A stretch of DNA of 64,000 bases. Origin: Archivesica marissinica (taxonomy: Eukaryota > Mollusca > Bivalvia > Venerida > Vesicomyidae). The notes under the pieces were generated by a model. That model did no database searches and was not told the DNA's origin. It saw only the letters and a list, made by a program, of their open reading frames with translations. Every line of letters starts with the position of its first letter. Positions within the stretch are counted from its first letter, which is position 1. The stretch covers positions 10,549,890 through 10,613,889 of the forward strand of contig CM026390.1 of assembly GCA_014843695.1 (NCBI GenBank). Reading direction: 5' to 3'. Shown in pieces: positions 27,531-41,820 of the stretch. A program made the position numbers and the translations under genes.

Positions 27531-30500
27531 AGATGCAATGGTGCTAGAGGGTAGATACAATGGTGGTAGAGGGTAGATGTAATGGTGCTAGAGGGTAGAT
27601 GCAATGTTGCTAGAGGGTAGATACAATGTTGCTAGAGGGTAGATGCAATGGTGTTAGAGGGTAGATGCAATGGTGGTAGAGGGTAGATGCAATGGTACTA
27701 GAGGGAAGATGCAATGGTGCTAGAGGGTAGATGCAATGGTGCTAGAGGGTAGATACAATGGTGGTAGAGGGTAGATGCAATGGTGCTATAGGGTAGATGC
27801 AATGTTGCTAGAGGGTAGATACAATGTTGCTAGAGGGTAGATGCAATGGTGGTAGAGTGTAGATGCAATGGTGGTAGAGGGTAGATGCAATGGTACTAGA
27901 GGGTAGATACAATGGTGGTAGAGGGTAGATGCAATGGTGCTAGAAGGTAGAGCAATGGTGCTAGAGGGTAGATACAATGTTGCTAGAGGGTAGATGCAAT
28001 GGTGGTAGAGTGCAGATGCAATGGTGCTAGAGGTAATATGTAATGTTGCTAGAGGATAGATACAATGGTACTAGAGGGTAGATACAATGGTGCTAGAGGG
28101 TAGATGTAATGATGCTAGAGGGAAGATGCAATGGTGGTAGAGGGTAGATGCAATGATGCTAGAGGGAGATGCAATGGTGCTAGAGGGTAGATGCACTGTT
28201 GCTAGAGGGTAGCTGCAATGGTGCTAGAGGGTAGATGCAATGGTGCTAGAGGGTAGATGAAATGGTACTAGAGGGTAGATGCAATGTTGCTAGAGGGTAG
28301 ATGCAATGGTGCTAGAGGGTATATGCAATGGTGGTAGAGGGTAGCTGCAATGGTGCTAGAGGGTAGATGCAATGGTGCTAGAGGGTAGATGCAATGGTGG
28401 TAGAGGGTAGATGCATTGGTGGTAGAGGGTAGATGCAATGGTACTAGAAGGTAGATGCAATGGTGCTAGAGGGTAGATACAATGGTGGTAGATGGTAGAT
28501 GTAATGGTGCTAGAGGGTAGATGCAATCCTGCTAGAGGGTAGATACAATGGTGCTAGAGGGTAGATTCAATGTTGCTAGAGGGTAAATACAATGGTGCTA
28601 GAGATTAGATACAATGTTGGCAGAGGGTAGATGCAATGGTACTAGAGGGTAGATGCAATGTTGGTAGAGGGTAGATGCAATGGTACTAGAGGGTAGATGC
28701 AATGGTGGTAGAGGGTAGATGCAATGGTGCTAGAGGGTAGATGCAATGGTGCTAGAGGGTATATGCAATGGTGCTAGAGGGTAGATGCAATGGTGGTAGA
28801 GTGTATATGCAATGGTGCTAGATGGTAAATGCAATGGTGGTAGAGGGTAGATGCAATGGTACTAGAGGGTAGATGCAATGGTACTAGAGGGTAGATACAA
28901 TGGTTCTAGAGGGTAGAGGCAATGGTGCTAGAGGGTAGATGCAATGTTGCTAGAGGGTAGATGCAATGGTGCTAGAGGGTAGATTCAATGTTTCTAGAGG
29001 GTAAATACAATGGTGCTAGAGATTAGATACAATGTTGGCAGAGGGTAGATGCAATGGTACTAGAGGGTAGATGCAATGTTGCTAGAGGGTAGATGCTATG
29101 GTGGAAGAGGGTATATTAATGGTGCTAGAGGGTAGATGCAATGGTGCTAGAGGGTATATGCAATGTTGCTAGAGGGTAGATACAATGGTACTAGAGGGTA
29201 AATACAATAGTGGTAGAGGGTAGATGCAATGGTAATAGAGGGTAGATGCAATGATACTATAGGGTAGATGCAATGGTGCTAGAGGGTAGATGCAATGATG
29301 GTAGAGGGTAGATGTAATGGTGTTAGAGGGTAGATGCAATAGTGCTAGAGGGTATATGCAATGCTGGTAGAGGGTAGATGCAATGGTGGTAGAGGGTAGA
29401 TTCAATGGTGCTAAAGGGTAGATGCAATGGTGCTAGAGGGTAGATGCAATGGTGATAGAGGGTAGATGCAATGGTGGTAGAGGGTAGATGTAATAGTGCT
29501 AGAGGGTAATGCAATGGTGGTAGAGGGTACATGAAATGGTCCTAGAGGGTAGATGCAATGTTGTTAGAGGGTAGATGCAATGGTGCTAGAGGGTAGATGC
29601 AATGATGCTAGAGGGTAGATGCAATGGTGCTAGAGGGTAGATGCAATGGTGGTAGAGGGTAGATGCAATGTTGCTAGAGGGTAGATGCAATGGTGCTAGA
29701 GGGTAGATGCACTGTTGCTATAGGGTAGATGCAATGGTGCTAGAGGGTAGATTCAATGTTGCTAGAGGGTAGATACAATGGTGCTAGAGGGTAGATGCAA
29801 CGGTGGTAGAGGGTAGATGCAATGGTACGAGAGGGTAGATGCAATGGTGGTAGAGGGTAGATGTAATGGTGCTAGAGGGTAGATGCAATGGTGCTAGAGG
29901 GTATATGCAATGTTGCTAGAGGGTAGATACAATGGTACTAGAGGGTAGATACAATGGTGGTAGAGTGTAGATGCATTGGTGGTAGAGGGTTGATGCAATG
30001 GTACTATAGGGTAGATGCAATGGTGCTAGATGGTAGAGGCAATGATGGTAGAGGGTAGATGCAATGGTGTTAGAGGGTAGATGCAATAGTGCTAGAGGGT
30101 ATATGCAATGGTGGTAGAGGGTAGATGCAATGGTGGTAGAGGGTATATTCAATGGTGCTAGATGGTAAATGCAATGGTGGTAGAGGGTAGATGCAATGGT
30201 ACTAGAGGGTAAATACAATGGTGGCAGAGGGTAGATGTAATGGTGCTAATGGGTAGATGCAATGGTGCTAGAGGGTATATGAAATGTTGCTAGAGGGTAG
30301 ATGCAATGGTGGTAGAGGGTAGATGAAATGGTACTATAGGGTAGATGCAATGGTGCTAGAGGGTAGATACAATGGTGCTAGAGGGTAGATGAAATGGTAC
30401 TAGAGGGTATATGTAATGTTGCTAGAGGGTAGATGCAATGGTGCTAGAGGGTATATGCAATGGTGGTAGAGGGTAGCTGCAATGGTGCTAGAGGGTAGAT

Positions 30501-31019
30501 GCAATCGTGCTAGAGGGTAGATGCAATGGTGCTAGAGGGTAGATGCAATGGTGGTAGAGGGTAGATGCAATGGTGGTAGAAGGTAGATGCAATGGTACTA
30601 TAGGGTAGATGCAATGGTGCTAGAGGGTAGATACAATGGTGGTAGAGGGTAGATGCAATGGTGCTAGAGGGTAGATGACATGGTGCTAGAGTGTAGATGA
30701 AATGGTACTAGAGGGTAGATACAATGGTTGTAGAGGGTAAATACAATGTTGATAGAGGGTAGATGCAATGGTGGTAGAGGGTAGAGGCAATGTTGCTAGA
30801 GGGTAGATGTAATGTTCCTAGAGGGTAGATGCAATGGTGCTAGAGGGTAAATGAAATGTTGCTAGATGGTAGATGTAATGTTGCTAGAGGGTAGATGCCA
30901 TGTTGCTAGAGGGTAGATGAAATGTTGCTGGAGGGTAGATAACATGGTGCTAGAGTGTAGACGAAATGGTACTAGAGAGTAGATGCAATGGTGGTAGAGG
31001 GTAGATGCAATGGTTGTAG

Positions 31020-33130
31020 AGGGTAGATGCAATGGTTCTAGAGGGTAGATGCCATGGTGCTAGAGTGTAGATGAAATGGTACTAGAGGGTAGATGCAATG
31101 GTGGTAGAGGGTAGATGCAATGGTTGTAGAGGGTAGATGCAATGGTGCTAGAGGGTAGATGTAATGTTGCTAGAGGGTAGATGAGATGTTGCTGTAGAGT
31201 AGATGCAATGTTGCTAGAGGGTAGATGCAATGGTGCTAGAGGGTAGATGAAATGTTGCTAGAGGGTAAATGGAATGGTGGCATATGGTAGGTGCAATGGT
31301 GCTAGAAGGTAGATGCAATGGTGCTAGATGGTAGATGCAATGGTGCTAGAGAGTAGATGCAATGGTACTAGAGGGTAGATGCAATTGTGCTAGAGGGTAG
31401 ATGCAATGGTGGTAGAGGGTAGATGCAATGGTGCTAGAGGGTAGATGCAATGGTGCTAGAGGGTAGATGCAATGGTGCTAGATGGTAGATTCAATGTTGC
31501 TAGAGGGTAGATACAATGGTGCTAGAGGGTAGATGCAACGGTGGCAGAGGGTAGATGCAATGGTACTAGAGGGTAGATGCAATGGTGGTAGAGGGTAGAT
31601 GTAATGGTGCTAGAGGGTAGATGCAATGGTGCTAGAGGGTAGATGCAATGGTGTTAGACGGTAGATGCAATAGTGCTAGAGGGTATATGCAATGGTGGTA
31701 GAGGGTAGATGCAATGGTGGTAGAGGGTAGATTCAATGGTGCTAGATGGTAAATGCAATGGTGGTAGAGGGTAGATGCAATGGTACTAGAGGGTAGATGC
31801 AATGTTACTAGAGGGTAGATACAATGGTACTAGAGGGTAGATGCAATGGTACTAGAGGGTAGATACAATGGTGGCAGAGGGTAGATGTAATGGTGCTAAA
31901 GGGTAGATGCAATGGTGCTAGAGGGTATATGAAATGTTGCTAGAGGGTAGATGCAATGTTGCTAGAGGGAAGATGCAATGTTGCTAGAGGGTAGATGCAA
32001 TGGTGGTAGAGGGTAGATGCAATGGTGGTAGAGGGTAGATGCAGTGTTGCTAGAGGGTAGATACAATGGTGCTAGATGGTAAATGCAATGGTGGTAGAGG
32101 GTAGATGCAATGGTTGTAGAGGGTAGATGCAATGGTTCTAGAGGGTAGATGCCATGGTGCTAGAGTGTAGATGAAATGGTACTAGAGGGTAGATGCAATG
32201 GTGGTAGAGGGTAGATGCAATGGTTGTAGAGGGTAGATGCAATGGTGCTAGAGGGTAGATGTAATGTTGCTAGAGGGTAGATGAGATGTTGCTGTAGAGT
32301 AGATGCAATGTTGCTAGAGGGTAGATGCAATGGTGCTAGAGGGTAGATGAAATGTTGCTAGAGGGTAAATGCAATGGTGGCATATGTTAGGTGCAATGGT
32401 GCTAGAAGGTAGATGCAATGGTGCTAGATGGTAGATGCAATGGTGCTAGAGGGTAGATGCAATGGTACTAGAGGGTAGATGCAATTGTGCTAGAGGGTAG
32501 ATGCAATGGTGGTAGAGGGTAGATGCAATGGTGCTAGAGGGTAGATGCAATGGTGCTAGAGGGTAGATGCAATGGTGCTAGATGGTAGATTCAATGTTGC
32601 TAGAGGGTAGATACAATGGTGCTAGAGGGTAGATGCAACGGTGGCAGAGGGTAGATGCAATGGTACTAGAGGGTAGATGCAATGGTAGTAGAGGGTAGAT
32701 GTAATGGTGCTAGAGGGTAGATGCAATGGTGCTAGAGGGTAGATGCAATGGTGTTAGACGGTAGATGCAATAGTGCTAGAGGGTATATGCAATGGTGGTA
32801 GAGGGTAGATGCAATGGTGGTAGAGGGTAGATTCAATGGTGCTAGATGGTAAATGCAATGGTGGTAGAGGGTAGATGCAATGGTACTAGAGGGTAGATGC
32901 AATGTTACTAGAGGGTAGATACAATGGTACTAGAGGGTATATGCAATGGTACTAGAGGGTAGATACAATGGTGGCAGAGGGTAGATGTAATGGTGCTAAA
33001 GGGTAGATGCAATGGTGCTAGAGGGTATATGAAATGTTGCTAGAGGGTAGATGCAATGTTGCTAGAGGGAAGATGCAATGCTGCTAGAGGGTAGATGCAA
33101 TGGTGGTAGAGGGTAGATGCAATGGTGGTA
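31020..33130. repeat. 1100-bp higher-order repeat (50 x 22 bp), two copies
   Basis: The GCCATGGTGC variant at about 31051 recurs at about 32151, exactly 50 units later. The following units (GAGATGTTGCTGTAGAG, GGCATATG, GGTGTTAGACGG, GGTACTAGAGG series) keep the same order. Confidence 0.8.
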
Positions 33131-36100
33131 GAGGGTAGATGCAATGTTGCTAGAGGGTAGATACAATGGTACTAGAGGGTAGATGCAATGGTACTAGAGG
33201 GTATATACAATGGTGGCAGAGGGTAGATGTAATGGTTCTAAAGGGTAGAGGCAATGGTGCTAGAGTGTAGATACAATGTTGCTAGAGGGAAGATGCAATG
33301 TTGCTAGAGGGTAGATGCAATGGTGGTAGAGGGTAGATGCAATGGTGGTAGAGGGTAGATGCAATGTTGCTAGAGGTTAGATGCAATGGTGCTAGAGGGT
33401 AGATGCAATGTTGCTAGAGAGATGATGTAATGGTGCTAGAGGGTAGATGACATGGTGCTAGAGTGTAGATGAAATGGTACTAGAGGGTAAATGCAATGGT
33501 TGTAGAGGGTAGATACAATGTTCCTAGAGGGTAGATGCAATGGTGCTAGAGGGTAAATGAAATGTTGCTAGAGGGTAGATGTAATGTTGCTAGAGGGTAG
33601 ATGCCATGTTGATACAGGGTAGATGAAATGTTGCTGGAGGATAGATGCCATGGTGCTAGAGTGTAGATGAAATGGTACTAGAGAGTAGATGCAATGGTGG
33701 TAGAGGGTAGATGCAATGGTTGTAGAGGGTAGATGCAATGGTGCTAGAGGGTAGAGGCCATGGTGCTAGAGTGTAGATGAAATGGTACTAGAGGGTAGAT
33801 GCAATGTTGGTAGAGGGTAGATGCAATGGTTGTAGAGGGTAGATGCAATGGTGCTAGAGGGTAGATGTAATGTTGCTAGAGGGTAGATGAGATGTTGCTG
33901 GAGGGTAGATGCAATGTTGCTAGTGGGTAGATGCAATGGTGCTAGAGGGTAGATGCAATGGTGCTAGAGGGTAGATGCAATGGTGCTAGAGGGTAGATTC
34001 AATGTTGCTAGAGGGTAGATACAATGGTGCTAGAGGGTAGATGCAATGGTATTAGAGTGTAGATGCAATGGTGCTAGAGAGTAGATGCAATGGTGCTAGA
34101 GCGTAGATGCAATGGTGCTAGAGGGTAGATGCAATGGTGCTAGGGGGTAGATGCAATGGTGGTAGAGGGTAGATGCAATGTTGCTAGAGGTTAGATGCAA
34201 TGGTGCTAGAGGGTAGATGAACTGTTGCTAGAGGGTAGATACAATGGTGCTAGAGGGTAGATGCAACGGTGGCAGAGTGTAGAATCAATGGTACTAGAGG
34301 GTAGATGCAATGGTGGTAGAGGGTAGATGTAATGGTGCTAGAGGGTAGATGCAATGGTGCTAGAGGGTATATGCAATGTTGTTAGAGGGTAGATACAATG
34401 GTACTAGAGGGTAGATACAATGGTGGTAGAGGGTAGATGCAATGGTGGTAGAGGGTAGATGCAATGATACTATAGGGTAGATGCAATGGTGCTAGAGGGT
34501 AGAGGCAATGGTGGTAGAGGGTAGATGCAATGGTGTTAGACGGTAGATGCAATAGTGCTAAAGGGTATATGCAATGGTGGTAGAGGGTAGATGCAATGGT
34601 GGTAGAGGGTAGATTCAATGGTGCTAGATGGTAAATGCAATGGTGGTAGAGGGTAGATGCAATGGTACTAGAGGGTAGATGCAATGTTACTAGAGGGTAG
34701 ATACAATGGTACTAGAGGGTAGATGCAATGGTACTAGAGGGTAGATACAATGGTGGCAGAGGGTAGATGTAATGGTGCTAAAGGGTAGATGCAATGGTGC
34801 TAGAGGGTATATGAAATGTTGCTAGAGGGTAGATGCAATGTTGCTAGAGGGAATATGCAATGTTGCTAGAGGGTAGATGCAATGGTGGTAGAGGGTAGAT
34901 GCAATGGAGGTAGAGGGTAGATGCAATGTTGCTAGAGGGTAGATACAATGGTACTAGAGGGTAGATGCAATGGTACTAGAGGGTAGATACAATGGTGGCA
35001 GAGGGTAGATGTAATGGTGCTAAAGGGTAGAGGCAATGGTGCTAGAGTGTAGATACAATGTTGCTAGAGGGAAGATGCAATGTTGCTAGAGGGTAGATGC
35101 AATGGTGGTAGAGGGTAGATGCAATGGTGGTAGAGGGTAGATGCAATGTTGCTAGAGGGTAGATGCAATGGTGCTAGAGGGTAGATGCAATGTTGCTAGA
35201 GAGAAGATGCAATGGTGCTAGAGGGTAGATGACATGGTGCTAGAGTGTAGATGAAATGGTACTAGAGGGTAAATGCAATGGTTGTAGAGGGTAGATACAA
35301 TGTTGCTAGAGGGTAGATGCAATGGTGGTAGAGGGTAGATGCAATGTTGCTAGAGGGTAGATGCAATGGTGCTAGAGGGTAAATGAAATGTTGCTAGAGG
35401 GTAGATGTAATGTTGCTAGAGGGTAGATGCCATGTTAATACAGGGTAGATGAAATGTTCCTGGAGGGTAGATGCCATGGTGCTAGAGTGTAGATGAAATG
35501 GTACTAGAGAGTAGATGCAATGGTGGTAGAGGGTAGATGCAACGGTTGTAGAGTGTAGATGCAATGGTGCTAGAGGGTAGATGCAATGTTGGTAGAGGGT
35601 AGATGCAATGGTTGTAGAGGGTAGATGCAATGGTGCTAGAGGGTAGATGTAATGTTGCTAGAGGGTAGATGAGATGTTGCTGGAGGGTAGATGCAATGTT
35701 GCTAGAGGGTAGATGCAATGGTGCTAGAGGGTAGATGAAATGTTGCTGGAGGGTAGATGCAATGTTGCTAGAGGGTAGATGCAATGGTGCTAGAGGGTAT
35801 ATGCAATGATGCTAGAGGGTTGATGCAATGGTGGCATATGGTAGGTTCAATGGTGCTGGAAGGTAGATGCAATGGTGCTAGATGGTAGATGCAATGGTGC
35901 TAGAGGGTAGATGTAATGGTACTAGAGGGTAGATGCAATTGTGCTAGAGGGAAGATGCAATGGTGGTAGAGGGTAGATGCAATGGTGCTAGAGGGTAGAT
36001 GCAATGGTGCTAGAGGGTAGATGCAATGGTGCTAGAGGGTAGATTCAATGTTGCTAGAGGGTAGATACAATGGTGGTAGAGGTAGATGCAATGGTACTAG

Positions 36101-37613
36101 AGGGTAGATGCAATGGTGCTACAGGGTAGATGCAATGGTGCTAGAGGGTAGATGCAATGGTGCTAGAGGGTAGATGCAATGGTGCTATAGGGTAGAGGCA
36201 ATGGTGGTAGAGGGTAGATGCAATGTTACTAGAGGGTAGATGCAATGGTGCTAGAGGGTAGATGCACTGTTGCTAGAGGGTAGATGCAATGGTGATAGAG
36301 GGTAGATTCAATGGTGCTAGATGGTAAATGCAATGGTGGTAGAGGGTAGATGCAATGGTGGTAGAGGGTAGATGCAATGGTGGTAGAGGGTTATATGCAA
36401 TGGTGGTAGAGGATAGATGCAATGGTGATAGAGGGTAGATTCAATGGTGCTAGATTGTAAATGCAATGGTGGTAGAGGGTAGATGCAATGGTAATAGAGG
36501 GTAGATGCAATGTTACTAGAGGGTAGATACAATGGTACTAGAGGGTAGATGCAATGGTACTAGAGGGTAGATACATTGGTGGCAGAGGGTAGATGTAATG
36601 GTGCTAACGGGTAGATGCAATGGTGCTAGAGGGTATATGAAATGTTGCTAGAGGGTAGATGCAATGGTACTATAGGGTAGATGCAATGGTGCTAGAGGGT
36701 AGATGCAATGGTGCTAGAGGGTAGATGCAATGGTGCTATAGGGTAGAGGCAATGGTGGTAGAGGGTAGATGCAATGTTACTAGAGGGTAGATGCAATGGT
36801 GCTAGAGGGTAGATGCACTGTTGCTAGAGGGTAGATGCAATGGTGCTAGAGGGTAGATTCAATGTTGCTAGAGGGTAGATACAATGGTGCTAGAGTGTAG
36901 ATGCAACGGTGGCAGAGGGTATATGCAATGGTACTAGAGGGTAGATGCAATGGTGGTAGAGGGTAGATGCAATGGAGCTAGAGGGTATATGCAATGTTGC
37001 TAGAGGGTAGATACAATGGTACTAGAGGGTAGATGCAATGGTGGTAGAGGGTAGATGCAATGGTGGTAGAGGGTATATGCAATGGTGGTAGAGGATAGAT
37101 GCAATGGTGATAGAGGGTAGATTCAATGGTGCTAGATGGTAAATGCAATGGTGGTAGAGGGTAGATGCAATGGTAATAGAGGGTAGATGCAATGTTACTA
37201 GAGGGTAGATACAATGGTACTAGAGGGTAGATGCAATGGTACTAGAGGGTAGATACAATGGTGGCAGAGGGTAGATGTAATGGTGCTAACGGGTAGATGC
37301 AATGGTGCTAGAGGGTATAGGAAATGTTGCTAGAGGGTAGATGCAATGGTACTATAGGGTAGATGCAATGGTGCTAGAGGGTAGATACAATGGTGCTAGA
37401 GGGTAGATGAAATAGTACTAGAGGGTATATGCAATGTTGCTAGAGGGTAGATGCAATGGTGCTAGAGGGTAGATGCAATGGTGCTAGAGGGTAGATGCAA
37501 TGGTGGTAGAGGGTAGCTGCAATGGTGCTAGAGGGTAGATGCAATCGTGCTAGAGGGTAGATGCAATGGTGGTAGAGGATAGATGCAATGGTGGTAGAAG
37601 GTAGATGCAATGG

Positions 37614-39245
37614 TACTAGAGGGTAGATGCAATGGTGCTAGAGGGTAGATACAATGGTGGTAGAGGGTAAATGCAATGGTGCTAGAGGGTAGATGCAATG
37701 TTGCTAGAGGGTAGATACAATGTTGCTAGAGGGAAGATGCAATGATGCTAGAGGGTAGATGCATTGGTGGTAGAGGGTAGATGCAATGTTGGTAGAGGGT
37801 AGATGCAATGTTGCTAGAGGGTAGATGAAATGGTGCTAGAGGGTAGATGCAATGTTGCTAGAGAGAAGATGCAATGGTACTAGAGAGTAGATGCAATGGT
37901 GGTAGAGGGTAGATGCAATGTTGCTAGATGGTAGATGTAATGTTCCTAGAGGGTAGATGCAATGGTGCTAGAGGGTAAAAGAAATGTTGGTAGAGGGTAG
38001 ATGTAATGTTGCTAGAGGGTAGATGCCATGTTGCTAGAGGGTAGATGAAATGTTGCTGGAGGGTAGATGCCATGGTACTAGAGTGTAGATGAAATAGTAC
38101 TAGAGAGTAGATGCAATGGTGGTAGAGAGTAGATGCAATGGTTGTAGAGGGTAGATGCAATGGTGCTAGAGGGTAGATGCCATGGTGCTAGAGTGTAGAT
38201 GAAATGGTACTAGAGGGTAGATGCAATGGTGGTAGAGGGTAGATGCAATGGTTGTAGAAGGTAGATGCAATGGTGCTAGAGGGTAGATGTAATGTTGCTA
38301 GAGGGTAGATGAGATGTTGCTGGAGGGTAGATGCAATGTTGCTAGAGGGTAGATGCAATGGTGCTAGAGCGTAGATGAAATGTTGCTGGAGGGTAGATGC
38401 AATGTTGCTAGAGGGTAGATGCAATGGTACTAGAGGGTAGATGCAATGGTGCTAGAGGGTAGATACAATGGTGGTAGAGGGTAAATGCAATGGTGCTAGA
38501 GGGTAGATGCAATGTTGCTAGAGGGTAGATACAATGTTGCTAGAGGGAAGATGCAATGATGCTAGAGGGTAGATGCATTGGTGGTAGAGGGTAGATGCAA
38601 TGTTGGTAGAGGGTAGATGCAATGTTGCTAGAGGGTAGATGAAATGGTGCTAGAGGGTAGATGCAATGTTGCTAGAGAGAAGATGCAATGGTACTAGAGA
38701 GTAGATGCAATGGTGGTAGAGGGTAGATGCAATGTTGCTAGATGGTAGATGTAATGTTCCTAGAGGGTAGATGCAATGGTGCTAGAGGGTAAAAGAAATG
38801 TTGGTAGAGGGTAGATGTAATGTTGCTAGAGGGTAGATGCCATGTTGCTAGAGGGTAGATGAAATGTTGCTGGAGGGTAGATGCCATGGTACTAGAGTGT
38901 AGATGAAATAGTACTAGAGAGTAGATGCAATGGTGGTAGAGGGTAGATGCAATGGTTGTAGAGGGTAGATGCAATGGTGCTAGAGGGTAGATGCCATGGT
39001 GCTAGAGTGTAGATGAAATGGTACTAGAGGGTAGATGCAATGGTGGTAGAGGGTAGATGCAATGGTTGTAGAAGGTAGATGCAATGGTGCTAGAGGGTAG
39101 ATGTAATGTTGCTAGAGGGTAGATGAGATGTTGCTGGAGGGTAGATGCAATGTTGCTAGAGGGTAGATGCAATGGTGCTAGAGCGTAGATGAAATGTTGC
39201 TGGAGGGTAGATGCAATGTTGCTAGAGGGTAGATGCAATGGTGCT
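37614..39245. repeat. 814-bp higher-order repeat (37 x 22 bp), two copies
   Basis: The sequence starting near 37614 recurs near 38428 with an 814-bp offset. Shared rare units include GGTAAAAGAAATG, GAAATAGTACTAGAGAG and GAGCGTAGATGAAATG. The two copies look almost identical, so the duplication is recent. Confidence 0.9.
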
Positions 39246-39770
39246 AGAGGGTAGATGCAATGGTGCTAGAGGGTAGATGCAATGGTGCTAGAGGGTATAT
39301 GCAATGGTGCTAGAGGGTAGATGCAATGGTGGAATATGGTAGGTGCAATGGTGCTAGAAGGTAGATGCAATGTTGCTAGATTGTAGATGCAATGGTGCTA
39401 GAGGGTAGATGCAATGGTACTAGAGGGTAGATGCAATTGTGCTAGAGGGTAGATGCAATGGTGGTAGAGGGTAGATGCAATGGTGCTAGAGGGTAGATGC
39501 AATGGTGCTAGAGGGTAGATGCAATGGTGCTAGAGGGTAGATTCAATGTTGCTAGAGGGTAGATACAATGGTGGTAGAGGTAGATGCAATGGTACTAGAG
39601 GGTAGATGCAATGGTGCTAGAGGGTAGATGCAATGGTGCTAGAGGGTAGATGCAATGGTGCTAGAGGGTAGATGCAATGGTGCTAGAGGGTAGATGCAAT
39701 GGTGGTAGAGGGTAGATGCAATGTTGCTAGAGGGTAGATGCAATGGTGCTAGAGGGTAGATGCAATGGTG

Positions 39771-41820
39771 CTAGAGGGTAGATGCAATGTTGCTAGAGGG
39801 TAGATACAATGGTGCTAGAGGGTAGATGCAATGGTGGTAGAGGGTAGATGCAATGGTGGTAGAGGGTAGATGCAATAGTGCTAGAGTGTATATGCAATGG
39901 TGGTAGAGGGTAGGTGCAATGGCGGTAGAGGGTAGATGCAATGGTGCTAGATGGTAAATGCAATGGTGGTGGTAGAGGGTAGATGCAATGTTACTAGAGG
40001 GTAAATACAATGGTACTAGAGGGTAGATGCAATGGTACTAGAGGATAGATACAATGGTACTAGAGGGTAGATACAATGGTGCTAGAGGGTAGATGTAATG
40101 GTGCTAGAGGGTAATGCAATGGTGGTAGAGGGTAGATGCAATGGTGCTAGAGGGTAGATGCAATGTTGCTAGAGGGTAGATGCAATGGTGCTAGAGGGTA
40201 GATGCAATGGTGCTAGAGGGTAGATGCAATGGTGCTAGAGTGTATATGAAATGTTGCTAGAGGGTAGATACAATCGTACTAGAGGGTAGATACAATGGTG
40301 GTAGAGGGTAGATGCAATGGTGGTAGAGGGTAGATGCAATAGTGCTAGAGTGTATATGCAATGGTGGTAGAGGGTAGGTGCAATGGTGGTAGAGGGTAGA
40401 TGCAATGGTGCTAGATGGTAAATGCAATGGTGGTGGTAGAGGGTAGATGCAATGTTACTAGAGGGTAGATACAATGGTACTAGAGGGTAGATGCAATGGT
40501 ACTAGAGGATAGATACAATGGTACTAGAGGGTAGATACAATGGTGCTAGAGGGTAGATGTAATGGTGCTAGAGGGTAATGCAATGGTGGTAGAGGGTAGA
40601 TGCAATGGTGCTAGAGGGTAGATGCAATGTTGCTAGAGGGTAGATGCAATGGTGCTAGAGGGTAGATGCAATGGTGCTAGAGGGTAGGTGCAATGGTGGT
40701 AGAGGGTAGATGCAATATTGCTAGAGGGTAGATGCAATGGTGCTAGAGGGTAGATGCACTGTTGCTAGTGGGTAGATGCAATGGTGCTAGAGGGTAGATG
40801 CAATGGTGGTAGAGGGTAGATGCAATGGTGCTAGAGGGTAGATGCAATGGTGCTAGAGGGTAGATGCAATGGTGCTAGAGGGTAGTTTCAATGTTGCTAG
40901 AGGGTAGATACAATGGTGGTAGAGGGTAGATGCAATGGTACTAGAGGGTAGAGGCAAAGGTGCTAGAGGGTAGATACAATGGTGGTAGAGGGTAGATGCA
41001 ATGGTGCTAGAGGGTAGATGCAATGAAACTAGAGGGTAGATTCAATGGTGCTAGAGGGTAGATGCAATGGTGGTAGAGGGTAGATGTAATGGTGCTAGAG
41101 GGTAGATGCAATGGTGCTAGAGTGTATATGAAATGTTGCTAGAGGGTAGATACAATGGTACTAGAGGGTAGATACAATGGTGGTAGAGGGTAGATGCAAT
41201 GGTGGTAGAGGGTAGATGCAATAGTGCTAGAGTGTATATGCAATGGTGGTAGAGGGTAGGTGCAATGGCGGTAGAGGGTAGATGCAATGGTGCTAGATGG
41301 TAAATGCAATGGTGGTGGTAGAGGGTAGATGCAATGTTACTAGAGGGTAGATACAATGGTACTAGAGGGTAGATGCAATGGTACTAGAGGATAGATACAA
41401 TGGTACTAGAGGGTAGATACAATGGTGCTAGAGGGTAGATGTAATGGTGCTAGAGGGTAATGCAATGGTGGTAGAGGGTAGATGCAATGGTGCTAGAGGG
41501 TAGATGCAATGTTGCTAGAGGGTAGATGCAATGGTGCTAGAGGGTAGATGCAATGGTGCTAGAGGGTAGATGCAATGGTGCTAGAGTGTATATGAAATGT
41601 TGCTAGAGGGTAGATACAGTGGTACTAGAGGGTAGATACAATGGTGGTAGAGGGTAGATGCAATGGTGGTAGAGGGTAGATGCAATAGTGCTAGAGTGTA
41701 TATGCAATGGTGGTAGAGGGTAGGTGCAATGGTGGTAGAGGGTAGATGCAATGGTGCTAGATGGTAAATGCAATGGTGGTGGTAGAGGGTAGATGCAATG
41801 TTACTAGAGGGTAGATACAA
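39771..41820. repeat. 464-bp and 1346-bp nested higher-order repeats
   Basis: Segments containing the 3-bp-longer GGTGGTGGTAGAGG unit and the TGTATATGAAATG or equivalent unit occur at 39771, 40235, 41117 and 41581. Offsets are 464 bp within pairs and 1346 bp between pairs. Confidence 0.85.
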